Positions 1 to 9,157 of a stretch of DNA of 64,000 bases are shown here, piece by piece. Under the pieces are notes generated by a model, which searched no databases, had not been told where the DNA came from, and saw only the letters and a list, made by a program, of their open reading frames with translations. A program made the translations under genes and the position numbers. This DNA comes from Salisapilia sapeloensis (Eukaryota; Oomycota; Peronosporomycetes; Peronosporales; Salisapiliaceae): positions 1-64,000 of the forward strand of contig JAADVB010000008.1 in NCBI GenBank assembly GCA_023334545.1, in the 5' to 3' direction. Each line of letters begins with the position of its first letter. Positions within the stretch are counted from its first letter, which is position 1.

Positions 1-303
1 TGCAATGGGTGCTACAAGTCTAGATCCTCTATAGGGATCGTCCACTGCAGTCGCACGAATAGCTTCAATGGTGGAGTGGGACAGGACGCAGCAGATGAAA
101 GGATGCGTAGGACCTGTATAAGGATTCAAGACAATGGCAAAAGCCATACACACAAAGGCTACACCAAAATAGGAAAAGACGATTGCTTTGGCGGTCATAA
201 CGAGAGAGATTATATGCACAACAATAACACAGTAAGCTTGCAAGCTGCGTCGTATTTGCCCATGAAAAGTATGTTGGTGAACTACAACCCAGTGCTTGTA
301 GCT
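1..303 (-). CDS. Partial membrane-protein exon, cut by the left edge
   Basis: Read on the minus strand, one frame stays open from about 303 to base 1. It follows a TAG that looks like a 3' splice site (TTTTGATACTAG). The translation has one or two strongly hydrophobic segments, including CVIVVHIISLVMTAKAIVFS and FGVAFVCMAFAIVL, followed by a hydrophilic stretch that runs off the window. I do not recognise a family. Upstream exons probably lie between 303 and 600: there is a GTATGT donor near 520, but no combination could be joined with confidence. The hydrophobic pattern makes an integral membrane protein likely; its function is unknown. Confidence 0.4.
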
Positions 304-899
304 CTAGTATCAAAACGAATTGGTAAAGACGGCTGGTGATGGTACCGATGTTTACGCTTTCACATTGCATTACCGAGGTACTCAGACGACAACGACGACT
401 CGATGTGTTGTTGTCTCGCCGTTATTTCGCCTGCTCTTTATCTCATCGGGAGCAAGGACAAAAGAAGGTAGTGCATATCAAACCGGCAGTGTTTTGCAAT
501 TGATGCAGATACTGTACATACCAAAAGATACGCCAGGCCAAATGGACATTCGTATCCTTAAAGTCGACCAGATGAGTTCATACGGAAATTGAACGTCTTT
601 TGAGGATACTTTGATCACCGTTTTCTAAACACTGCATCTGTTAAGCAGGTGTAAATATCGGAGTGGAACGTGAAATAGGGTACGTGGATGGGAAGCTTAA
701 GTAAAGGCAGACGATATGTGTCAGTTCGAAAAACACCCTTTTGTTTATAAAAGTATAAAATATGCTTCGAATTTTCGCTAGTTCAATTAGCGAGATGGAC
801 ATCGTTAGATGACGTACCCTGTTTAGCGATTCGCGATATTGCTCAAGACATGCAACTCTACCATTTTAAATTTAGACCGCACGTGGATACCCCGCCAGA
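304..899. other. Spacer with probable 5' exons of the left-edge gene and upstream region of the hydrolase gene
   Basis: No convincing complete gene is seen. Short open frames exist on both strands but lack recognisable domains. The left-edge minus-strand gene probably starts somewhere between 350 and 600, and the rest would be the divergent promoter of the hydrolase gene that starts at 900. Confidence 0.4.
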
Positions 900-2057
900 A
901 TGACTCTTGTCGGAAAATCGCCTAGTGGAGCCCATGATGAACTGCTCCCAATACTGCCGAATGTTATTCGAGGTCTTATTCAAAGCCCCAAGGACCTTTT
1001 CACCGTCCTTGTCGATCTGCCATGCAGTGTGTTGATCGCATTTATGAAGATACTCTTCCGCGGTTTCAAGACAAAACATCCGTCCTGGACAATTGGATTT
1101 GAGCTTTATCGTGCATTCTCTCGTCGACTAGCAGCCACGTTCGGCTATCGGATCGCTAGTCAGGGATGGTATTTCCGTGCAGGGTTTCCGTCCAGCGAGA
1201 TGAACCGCATTGTTCAGAAGAACGGCCAGTCTAGTGAAACTGTCGTAGCCAATGACTTGGAACATATCTGGATACGATCCAACACGCAGACGGATGAAAG
1301 GGTCTTGCTGCTGATGTATCATGGTGGAGGTTACTGTATCTCATGTCCAACCTTTCTGGCCCCACTCGCTTCATCTACGATAAAGCAATTGGAAAACGAA
1401 TTGGCAAAGACACTTGGGAAGACTGTAGCCGTCGATGCGTTCTTGGCAAATTATCGAAAAGCTCCGGAACACCCATTCCCAGTACCTGCGGAAGATGCAG
1501 TTGCCATCTACGACTACTTGCTAAAAACTACTTCGATCTCTCCTAAGCGGATCGTTATGTTCGGTGACAGCGCAGGCGGTGGACTCGTCATGTCTGTACT
1601 GCTAAGGCTGCGTGATCGTGGCGATAGTAACTTGCATCCTGCTGCTGCATACCTTCACTGCCCCTACGTTGACTTAAGCGAAGATGGTCAAGGAGACAAG
1701 ATCTCTCCAGACTGCATATTATCCGAAAACTTATTGTATGGTTTCTCTCGAGCGTATATGCCGACTTGGACGGATCGTACGACGTGGAAAGATGCCTCGG
1801 CGGTGCACTGCAACTTGAGCAACTTACCCCCGGCATTTGTTCAGTGTGGTGGATTAGACTTTATCCGTGCGGGTGGTATAAAGCTCGCTCAGAAAGCAAA
1901 GGAAGATGGATGTAAAGACTGGGAGCTGGAGGTAGTAGACGAGAAGACACATGATTTTGCCATCGTGGAAAATACGGACGAGCCTACGCCCCACAACGCT
2001 ACTGAAACTGCCATGCGATTTGCTGCGAAGCATCTTTCCTCTGCGATCACAAAGTAG
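900..2057 (+). CDS. Alpha/beta hydrolase, hormone-sensitive-lipase (HSL/GDXG) type
   Basis: A single exon encodes 385 aa. The oxyanion-hole motif HGGGYC lies near residue 141, the nucleophile elbow GDSAGGG near 221, and the likely acid and base are in GGLDF (about 318) and KTHDF (about 351). This is the complete catalytic set of the HSL-like family, which hydrolyses carboxylic esters of lipids or small molecules. The first 60 residues include a hydrophobic stretch (LVDLPCSVLIAFMKILF) that may lie on a membrane. No clear cleavable signal peptide is seen. The natural substrate cannot be told from sequence. It ends 86 bp from the convergent AK7 gene. The start is the first ATG of the open frame. 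Confidence 0.9.
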   Translation: MTLVGKSPSGAHDELLPILPNVIRGLIQSPKDLFTVLVDLPCSVLIAFMKILFRGFKTKHPSWTIGFELYRAFSRRLAATFGYRIASQGWYFRAGFPSSEMNRIVQKNGQSSETVVANDLEHIWIRSNTQTDERVLLLMYHGGGYCISCPTFLAPLASSTIKQLENELAKTLGKTVAVDAFLANYRKAPEHPFPVPAEDAVAIYDYLLKTTSISPKRIVMFGDSAGGGLVMSVLLRLRDRGDSNLHPAAAYLHCPYVDLSEDGQGDKISPDCILSENLLYGFSRAYMPTWTDRTTWKDASAVHCNLSNLPPAFVQCGGLDFIRAGGIKLAQKAKEDGCKDWELEVVDEKTHDFAIVENTDEPTPHNATETAMRFAAKHLSSAITK

Positions 2058-2143
2058 TTTTGAGATGAGTGATAACATGGTTGCATCAATATCATCAGCG
2101 TAAAAAAATGACGTGTGCAGTCCAAGGATCATCGTTCGTTCAT

Positions 2144-4501
2144 TTATATGCTACCCTCTCTACCTTTGCGAAAAAGAAAGTCTGCAAGATAATCCACTGG
2201 ATCCTCCGGACGCATTTTCGCCACTTCAAGAAGTCCTTCAGTGAGAGAAGTTAGAACGGAATCAGACAAGTATGCTCGTAGAGGTTTTGCTCGGCGTTCA
2301 AGTAGCTCTGCTTCTTCACGTTGCATCGCTTCCATGCGTAACTTGTCCTGTAGCTGTTTGTCCGCTAGTTCCCGTTCCTCTTTCTCCTTTTGCTCACGCT
2401 CGAGTCGTAAGGCTTCCTCTTCTTCCTTTCGCTGTTTCTCTTCTGCCTCGCGTATATTCCTTTCAATCTCTTGTGGCGTCGGATGGAAGTTGCATGGTTT
2501 ACCTCCTTGCTCCAGATAACGCTTGATAGGCTCTGTCCAAACCGAGGCACTGGCACTTACCGCATCCGACTCAGAAAGAGATAACTCTAACGTTTCAACA
2601 CCTTGGTGTGCAGTTTCCAAGTACGTTACCAATTCTTCATGGACACTTGCGTATTGTTCATATTTCGCTTCAAACTCCGCATTGACAACAGGCTCCTCTC
2701 CTTCCACAGGTTTTTGCGATGCCGGGTCCAACACAGCTTTTGGGGCGTCAAGAATAATCACTCGATTCGGTAGCTGAATTTCCCTATTCGCCTTTAGCGT
2801 CGACAAGTATGCTTTTGAGGGGTTAGATGTAAGAGTTGCATCTTCATTCTCTGGACTTCCATCAACTTCATCAACGCCTTGATCTTCACCTTGTTCATCT
2901 GGTGGTGCTTGGTCTCCTTCTGTATCTGCTTCATCGTTCGTCGGCTCAGCCTCTTCTTCCTCTTCGATAGCATAGATTTGTTCTGCCTGTGCTTTATTCA
3001 AAGGAAGGCCATCGGTAACGTAACCGTGGTTTCTACATATTGGAGAGCACATTTTCCAACGCAAAAGCTCAATGACCGTTGCTTCTTCAAGTTCTGTGCC
3101 TGCTTGCCAATTCAGAGCTTCTTCTTTCGTTTTATCCGAAACACTAAGCAAATCTTCCCCACTTGCTTCCTGCTGACGAAACTCATTCACAACGGACTCG
3201 ACGGTGATGTACGGCAAATAATACTCAGCTGAAAGCCGGTGGCTCCATGTTGTTTTACCAACCTGTGGAGGTCCCAACACTATAACTTTCAATGGGCGGA
3301 CATCAAAGAGCTTGACGAACTCCTGGACAAAAGTTCCAAGGTTTCGAAGTAAACCGCTTCCCAAGTACTGCCACTCTTCTTCGCTCACAAGCTCTTTTAA
3401 CGCTGCAGATGACATATCGAACGACAAATTGAGTTGGAGCGGTATGATTTCGTTCTTCAATAGCAAGAGCTCTTCTTCTAGTTGGGCAGCGTCTGGGTCA
3501 TTCGTGAGCTCTCGGAGCTTTCCATTTCCGAGCAAGATACTGACGCCTTCACAGACATCGCGAAGTGTGGTTGGACAGGAATCGATTGCGAGCAAGTATC
3601 TCTTTTCAAACTGCGTATCGCAAGTTGCCAGCTTAAAGATCATGAACGCTGCGTCTACGAGTCCTATCGTTGGTAAGAGATTGTTACCTCCGGATGGTAA
3701 TTCGTAGTTTGCTGGTCGCGCAGGAGTATTATTGATCCCAAGAGTTGGTATTAGCAACGGTTGATCCGGATACATCCAAGCACTTCGAAAGAGATAGTTA
3801 AATGGAGATTCACGTCCTCCGTAGAGAAGACCAGCGGCTACGACGTATGTCTCCAATACTTCCGAACGTGTCGCGCCAAGTACTTGGGTTTCGTTTTGTT
3901 TCAACTCCGCAAAACGTTTGGCAGCTTTTCGAGTTTTAAATCCTTCTTCACGATGGCCAAGTGTCGCGCCGGTCTCTGCGTCAATTCGTTTGCTCATCGG
4001 CATATTCTTGCTCCATGCAAGTACACTTGAAATGGCAATAAACTTTCGTTGCGCCGGTTCCTCTGCACTCTCTTGATTTTCCAGTACCTCTTCTTCTCCT
4101 TCCTCATCCTCTTCCGTTTTTTCTTTTGCGTCGGAGATGGTTTCCAAAGTCTGTAAGCATTGCATTGCAAATTTGTCGTCATCGAAAATAGAAGCGATAA
4201 TCACATCACTCTGTCGAAGTAGCTTTTCGACTGCTGTCTTTTCATTCTGAAGAATGATTGTGACCGTCGGAGGCATTGGTGGTGGTTCTACCGGTTCTGT
4301 CGGCTCTGGTGGCTCTGCGTTCTCTTCATTTTCTTCTTCTACTGGAGGTGGCGTCGGAACCCGAGGCTGGAGTCGCTGCTTGGCAAGTGTCCGTTGGTTT
4401 CGAGTAGCAACAGCACCTGCCACCTCGATGCCTGCTCCTTGACAGACCTTGGCGATCTCTTCGCCCAATGAAGATTGGAGGTTAGCGATGAAGATAAGCA
4501 T
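2144..4501 (-). CDS. AK7: Adenylate kinase 7-like flagellar protein with C-terminal DPY30 motif
   Basis: A single exon encodes 785 aa. The N-terminal half resembles the Rossmann-like part of AK7, interrupted by acidic and proline-rich inserts (around residues 50-75 and 120-145). A P-loop, GPPQVGKTTW, at about residue 410 opens an adenylate-kinase-type nucleotide-binding domain. A long charged coiled coil follows (about 640-735). The last 45 residues (SVLTSLTEGLLEVAKMRPED, then PVDYLADFL) form a DPY30-type dimerisation/docking motif. In animals AK7 is an axoneme-associated adenylate kinase needed for ciliary motility; here it should serve zoospore flagella. Its start faces PACRG, another axonemal gene, across 197 bp. 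The similarity is recognised by eye, and the low-complexity inserts make this protein somewhat longer than the human one. Confidence 0.88.
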   Translation of the reverse strand: MLIFIANLQSSLGEEIAKVCQGAGIEVAGAVATRNQRTLAKQRLQPRVPTPPPVEEENEENAEPPEPTEPVEPPPMPPTVTIILQNEKTAVEKLLRQSDVIIASIFDDDKFAMQCLQTLETISDAKEKTEEDEEGEEEVLENQESAEEPAQRKFIAISSVLAWSKNMPMSKRIDAETGATLGHREEGFKTRKAAKRFAELKQNETQVLGATRSEVLETYVVAAGLLYGGRESPFNYLFRSAWMYPDQPLLIPTLGINNTPARPANYELPSGGNNLLPTIGLVDAAFMIFKLATCDTQFEKRYLLAIDSCPTTLRDVCEGVSILLGNGKLRELTNDPDAAQLEEELLLLKNEIIPLQLNLSFDMSSAALKELVSEEEWQYLGSGLLRNLGTFVQEFVKLFDVRPLKVIVLGPPQVGKTTWSHRLSAEYYLPYITVESVVNEFRQQEASGEDLLSVSDKTKEEALNWQAGTELEEATVIELLRWKMCSPICRNHGYVTDGLPLNKAQAEQIYAIEEEEEAEPTNDEADTEGDQAPPDEQGEDQGVDEVDGSPENEDATLTSNPSKAYLSTLKANREIQLPNRVIILDAPKAVLDPASQKPVEGEEPVVNAEFEAKYEQYASVHEELVTYLETAHQGVETLELSLSESDAVSASASVWTEPIKRYLEQGGKPCNFHPTPQEIERNIREAEEKQRKEEEEALRLEREQKEKEERELADKQLQDKLRMEAMQREEAELLERRAKPLRAYLSDSVLTSLTEGLLEVAKMRPEDPVDYLADFLFRKGREGSI

Positions 4502-4698
4502 CTAGGCTCGAACGTTTTCGCGGATGAAGAGGCATATACCATCAATCAGTCGTTTCAAGAATGCAGTACCACGAAATACTAATAACGGATGTATCTATTT
4601 TTGTCTACATCGTTCTTGTTCAGCGCATTGATTCAGGATGCGAAGACGAAGCGGGAGCGACGTGTAAATAGGCCGATCAACAGGTCAATTTTATCATC
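4502..4698. promoter_or_regulatory. Shared divergent promoter between AK7 and PACRG
   Basis: The 197 bp between the AK7 and PACRG start codons must hold both 5' UTRs and both promoters. Both products are axonemal proteins, so co-regulation from one bidirectional promoter during zoospore formation is likely. No RFX-like X-box was identified with confidence. Confidence 0.45.
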
Positions 4699-5761
4699 AT
4701 GGATTCCAGATCACCGAACAAGTTGTCAGCGCTTGGAGGCTCTTTAATTAAGACAAATTGCAATGGTAACTTCGATACGTGTACAATTGATGGCATGTGC
4801 TTATGTAGTAACTTGCTTATCTACTGTAGCTGGAATTCTTGAAGTCAAGATTCAGAAGCGGCTGAAAGCAGAGACGAATGCTATTCCGGTAGGTGTCTCC
4901 CATGCTGGCACTCGCCAACGTAAAGGTCACAAGAAGAAACCTCGGCGACTACCTCATCTTCCACCCGACTCGACTACAAAGTTATCTACTTCCGAGTCCA
5001 GTGAATTGCTTAACCGTCCAATGTCCTTTGCAACCGAAAGAGAGGAAGCAATGAACGCTGTTGGACTACCACTACCTGCTAGATCTGTCGTCAAAAAGCA
5101 CGTCAACAATGTGAAGATCAGTTATAGTAAAAGTGCCAAGATGCTTCCTCCCGTTTCTGGAATCTATAGCAAGAGTTCTAAGACTCTTCCCTCCACCTTT
5201 TCCAAAGCTTATAAGCGTAATGAACTGCCTGTGATGATCGAGCCAACATCAAGCGGACCGAGACTGAAATGGCTAGCAGAAATTGCCAGTCTGGAGTACG
5301 GTTTGGTGTTACCGCAGTTCCTGGATGGGATCCGAGAACGGAGTTTCCCGTACTGTTTTCTAGCGAAAGAAGGATCGATGCAATTGCTGCAGTTTGGCGC
5401 TCAACGGCCAAGTCTGCTGGCTGAATGCCTACCTCGTGTCGTATTGGCGCTGCGGGCAGCGATGGAGTCAAGACACGCAGCGTTGATGCTTGATGCAATG
5501 TATATGCTACGTCTCTTGACTGCAGCTTCTGGTATCGGTCCTCTACTCGTGCCTTACTACCGCCAGCTTTTGCCCATGATGAGTATATATAAGAACCAGC
5601 GACGAAACCTTGGCGATCAAATCGACTTTAAACAGTCCTCGAAGCGAGAGTTAGGAGATGCTGTCATGGAGACATTGGAGTTATTGGAACAGACGGGCGG
5701 GCCGGATGCATTTGTGAACATCAAGTACATGATTCCGACGTATGAAAGTCAAAAGATGTAG
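4699..5761 (+). CDS. PACRG: PACRG-like axonemal protein, two exons
   Basis: Exon 1 (4699-4765) and exon 2 (from 4830) flank a 64-nt intron that starts GTAACT and ends CTGTAG. Splicing restores phase (G + CT gives Ala) and yields 332 aa. Reading straight through from the ATG at 4763 would instead give an artefactual hydrophobic N-terminus. Residues from about 170 to the end carry the PACRG HEAT-repeat fold, with the diagnostic strings VPYYRQLLPMMS, NLGDQIDF and AFVNIKYMIPTYES. PACRG lies at the inner junction of the axonemal doublet microtubules, so a role in the zoospore flagellum follows from family knowledge. The first 150 residues are poorly conserved and basic. The gene is convergent with ATG5, 45 bp away. 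Confidence 0.88.
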
Positions 5762-5806
5762 AAGTAAGCTTAATTCATTTTTTCGTACAAGAAAAGAAAG
5801 GATTGT

Positions 5807-6910
5807 TTACATTGGGCATACAATGATGTAGAGAAAGCCATCAGCATAACTAAAGTAGCGATAGAGATCGATAATAGACAAGTAGACTGGGACTTGGATG
5901 CCATGGACGATAACTTTGTGCTCGTTACTTGGAAAGAGGTCGGGAAGGAGATAGGTCAAAACCTCTTCCAGTAGTTGCGGTCGGTCTATGTGCATGTGAG
6001 CAGACTTCACGATGCGAGTGCGTTGTGTTCGTAGATACCATCGACAGAAGGAGCGATGGGCATTTGAATGGGTATTTCACTGGACAAATGTACGCGAATG
6101 GGGAGCGAGCGGAGGGAAGATGCATTCGTAGAAGTGAGATTAAGGTCACTTGTCGCATGACGATACGATGCATAGTCATCTGCGAATGCACAGACTAGGT
6201 ACTGAGCAAGAAGGATGATTTAGAGTCTGAATAAACGTACTGTCGGCGATGCTCGTCCAAATCCGCCGTTGTTGATCTCTCGGGAGTCCCATAATAGTTT
6301 TTGTGGAGCCTGTACGAAGATATGCAGCCTATTCGTTTGATATGATCCCACTTGAGCGAGCTACTTGCTGATAATCGCATGCACATACCTGCTTGAGGCT
6401 GTGCATGAAATGCGTTTCAACGCTTTGCTCGCTTTCACAAGGCATCAGCTGTAGGTAGTAGGATGAGTACAAGTTCATTTATGCTGGTGGATGCAGTAGC
6501 TAAGACAAACTTCATTGGACGGAGCTCCTTGGAAATGGACAGTAAGCTTCCAAGGCAGTGCCGTGTCTCGTTTCGAATAGAGATCCCATAGGAGACCGCA
6601 TGGGAGATGCCATGGTAAACGAACGTCGTCAAAGTCTAGCCATATACGAGTCTCCTGTGCTGATGTTACCGGCGGAGCCACGTCTCGAAAGTACTCAATA
6701 ACACTTCGTGTCTGAGAAACGAGGTATCCGAGTCGAGGAACTAGAGCCTAATACGATATCTTTATCATTGCCAAAGATCATTTCCATTAATATTAGAAAT
6801 GAACATACATAATACGGACGTGGTGCATGCAACGTAGTGACTTCGGAAGCATCAAGTGAGAACTGGATGGGCACTTCCCCCTTCCATAGCTCTTCCTGCA
6901 GGTCCTCCAT
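5807..6910 (-). CDS. ATG5: Autophagy protein ATG5, six exons
   Basis: Six short exons can be joined by phase and splice consensus to about 272 aa, close to human ATG5 (275). Reading along the gene: start MEDLQEELWKGEVPIQFSL; intron 6808-6748; IWLDFDDVRLPWHLPCGLL and ALPWKLTVHF; then SVETHFMHSLKQ joined to AAYLRTGSTKTIM; then SLPIRVHLSSEIPIQMP; and a final exon with HKVIVHGIQVPVYLSIIDLY ending at 5807. The Lys in GSTK aligns with the ATG12 acceptor lysine of plant and animal ATG5. ATG5 conjugated to ATG12 acts with ATG16 as the E3-like complex for ATG8 lipidation. The frame is open upstream to 6961, but the ATG at 6910 fits the family start. The LYR gene begins only 63 bp away on the other strand. 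Confidence 0.88.
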
Positions 6911-6973
6911 CGAGATAGCGTTGTAAACGGTACACTGGTACCTTGTACCACTGACAACCAATTCGACACTGCA

Positions 6974-7440
6974 ATGCTGGTGAATAAGCGGAAGGAAGTA
7001 CTTCGATTGTATCGAGAGATCATTCGGACGTCACGACCGTTCCAATGGGAAAATGAGAATGGAGAGAAGTGGTATGCATTGGAGAAAGGTATCGAATTGG
7101 GTCGTGTGGCTGATGTATTGTGTCGTTGGAATAGGTCCAAGGTCCTCCAACAGAGTGCTCGATCGGAGATAGAAAGCAATCGGAATGAAACTGTATGTCG
7201 TTCTCAATTGTATACTGCATAATGTATTAGAGCTGATATTTGATCGGGTTTGCAGGACTCGGAAACAATTGCAAAGCGTCTAATTCTTGGATGGGATGCT
7301 GTCAATCAAGTCCATGAGCAGGTATCCTGTTTAACTTTTACATCACAACGCACAGTAATTTCCAAATCATTCGTTCTGTCTAGATGGCTGAGAAGCAGAA
7401 ACAGTTCCAAGATCAGCAGGAACCGTCTAAAAAGAACTAA
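6974..7440 (+). CDS. LYR-motif (LYRM) small mitochondrial protein
   Basis: Exons are joined across introns at 7193-7255 and 7322-7383, both with clean GT..AG ends and kept phase. A third intron of 63 nt (7072-7134, GTATGC..AATAG) is in frame. Removing it gives about 92 aa and a better family fit (NGEKW joined to SKVLQQSARSEI); retaining it gives 113 aa. The N-terminus RKEVLRLYREIIRTSRPF is the LYR tripeptide helix, and the later Arg/Asn pair in IESNRNETD is typical of the family. LYRM proteins bind acyl-ACP and assist assembly of respiratory complexes or Fe-S clusters in mitochondria. Which LYRM subtype this is cannot be settled; LYRM1 looks nearest. It is convergent with IFT46 (40 bp). Confidence 0.8.
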
Positions 7441-7480
7441 CCGATCTCTTTGGTGCTAAAGGCCATTTTTTTCTTTCGTT

Positions 7481-8974
7481 TTACTTTCGATAGCTATAGT
7501 CATCCACGTATTTTGCTTCGTTTCCCGTCGTAAACGGTGGCGGTTGGCCATTGTCAACTTGACCGTCAAAGTTCATAAAGTGTTGGTTTGTCCTAAACTC
7601 AAGGAATAATGTGAACAGTACGTGCAGCGATTCGTGGACATTCTTGTAGATCGGAATGTCCAAGATGGCACAGAGAACACGTGCATACTGCTCAACCGTC
7701 AAGTCCAGATCTGCTCCAGGTAAAGGCATTTGTCCGACGAGTTCCTCCAACTGCTCTGGCCAGATTTGCATCAGGCTCTCAATATCCGGCATCGACTTGC
7801 TGTAGTGAACTTGAGGAGGAGGTTTACTTCGGTGCAAGTCCGAAATGTTCTTGATCCAACGATCAACGTCTTTTGGGTGCTTCTCGGCATTCTCAATGCT
7901 ACGAACGACTAGGTCGCCATGTTTTCGCTTGGACATGGATCGTAATTGCAAATCAAGGACAGTGGCGTCTGACTGACTGACGCTAGGCTCATCCAACATC
8001 TTTAGTCCGAGCTGGTCATGTTCCCCGTCGGGACGAGGGACCTTGAGGAACGTATCAATGTCACCCACAGCTGGAATGTACTCTGGAATAAAGCACTTAA
8101 GACGCGTTTCTAGCTCAATGTCTTGAGCTTTGAATCGACTAATGTACTGGAACAGCTCTCGAGTGTCATTCGACACCTTCAGTCCGGCATAGTCACTCTC
8201 CTTGTACCCACCTGCTTTCTCCATCATCATGGCATTGGAGGATGCAGCACCAGTTGGAGATGGCATTTCATCCTCTGGGGAAGCAGCTTGTCCGTCCTGG
8301 CTTTCGTTTCCATCCTCCCCTTCACTCTCATCACTGCCCGACTCTTCTTCAGACGAACTTTCAGAAGCATCTTCTTGAGGGAAAGACTTGGCCCCCACCT
8401 GTGGAGATTCCTTTGCTTTAGGAGATGCATGTGATGCCGGAATCGATTCTAGCGCTGGTTTTGACGCGTGATGGTTACTCTTCATGCTTTCACGATCAGG
8501 GCTAAGCTGCCCAGTTGTATCGATACTAGCTTCCGAGTCACTGATGTCAACTTGTTCATCAAAAGGCTCGTTTTTAAGCTCTCCACCTTGCGGTTCTTGA
8601 TCCACTAGTTCTTTTATTTGGGCTATCGGACTCGTGACTGCCTTGGCCGGGCTGTCCATATCTTGAACACTTCCTGATAGTTCCAATGCCTCATCGAAAG
8701 GCTGGTTTTTGATTTGCTTTTCCTGGACAGTCTTCGCTGGACTCTCTTGGATGCTATCTTCAGACTCACTCAGATCCATCGCTTCATCAAAAGGTTGGTT
8801 GACAATTTTCTTTTGACCTTTATCGTCTCCATCCTTTTTACTCTCTTCTTCTGACGCAGAAAGCTCTTCATCACTTTCAGACTCGCTGGGTGATTGACTG
8901 CGACTACCACTTTCGCTCTCACTCGACTTGCTCTCTTCATCATTATCTACTGTCTTCTCCTCTCGTTCAGACAT
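7481..8974 (-). CDS. IFT46: Intraflagellar transport protein 46
   Basis: A single exon encodes 497 aa. The C-terminal half (about 265-480) is the conserved IFT46 domain: LFQYISRF, CFIPEYIPAVGDIDTFLKVP, RPDGEHDQLGL, DLHRSKPPPQVHYSKSMPDI, MQIWPEQLEEL and AILDIPIYKN. IFT46 is a core IFT-B subunit needed for building flagella and for outer dynein arm transport. The N-terminal 260 residues are acidic and Ser-rich and carry three copies of a PFDE motif (VNQPFDEAMDLSESEDS, KNQPFDEALELSGS, KNEPFDEQVDISDSEAS). The start ATG at 8974 is the first in the frame. It lies 183 bp from the divergent EHD gene. Confidence 0.95.
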   Translation of the reverse strand: MSEREEKTVDNDEESKSSESESGSRSQSPSESESDEELSASEEESKKDGDDKGQKKIVNQPFDEAMDLSESEDSIQESPAKTVQEKQIKNQPFDEALELSGSVQDMDSPAKAVTSPIAQIKELVDQEPQGGELKNEPFDEQVDISDSEASIDTTGQLSPDRESMKSNHHASKPALESIPASHASPKAKESPQVGAKSFPQEDASESSSEEESGSDESEGEDGNESQDGQAASPEDEMPSPTGAASSNAMMMEKAGGYKESDYAGLKVSNDTRELFQYISRFKAQDIELETRLKCFIPEYIPAVGDIDTFLKVPRPDGEHDQLGLKMLDEPSVSQSDATVLDLQLRSMSKRKHGDLVVRSIENAEKHPKDVDRWIKNISDLHRSKPPPQVHYSKSMPDIESLMQIWPEQLEELVGQMPLPGADLDLTVEQYARVLCAILDIPIYKNVHESLHVLFTLFLEFRTNQHFMNFDGQVDNGQPPPFTTGNEAKYVDDYSYRK

Positions 8975-9157
8975 GGTGATCTAGGATTCCTCCACGAGAA
9001 TTATTTCCCATACAACAAAGTGACCGTTGTTTTTAAAACGTACGTCGGTTCATGCTGACGATCTCGTCTTCTCATTCGAATGGACTTTTCAACTTGAAAC
9101 GGACTGCTTCATCCCTAGCTATCTCTTTCTTTCATTTTTGCATAGACCAGTATCGCA

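Noticed and set aside
4763-4830. Signal-peptide-like N-terminus of PACRG when read from the ATG at 4763
   Set aside because: The hydrophobic leader is the translation of a 64-nt intron; using the ATG at 4699 and splicing restores phase and removes it.
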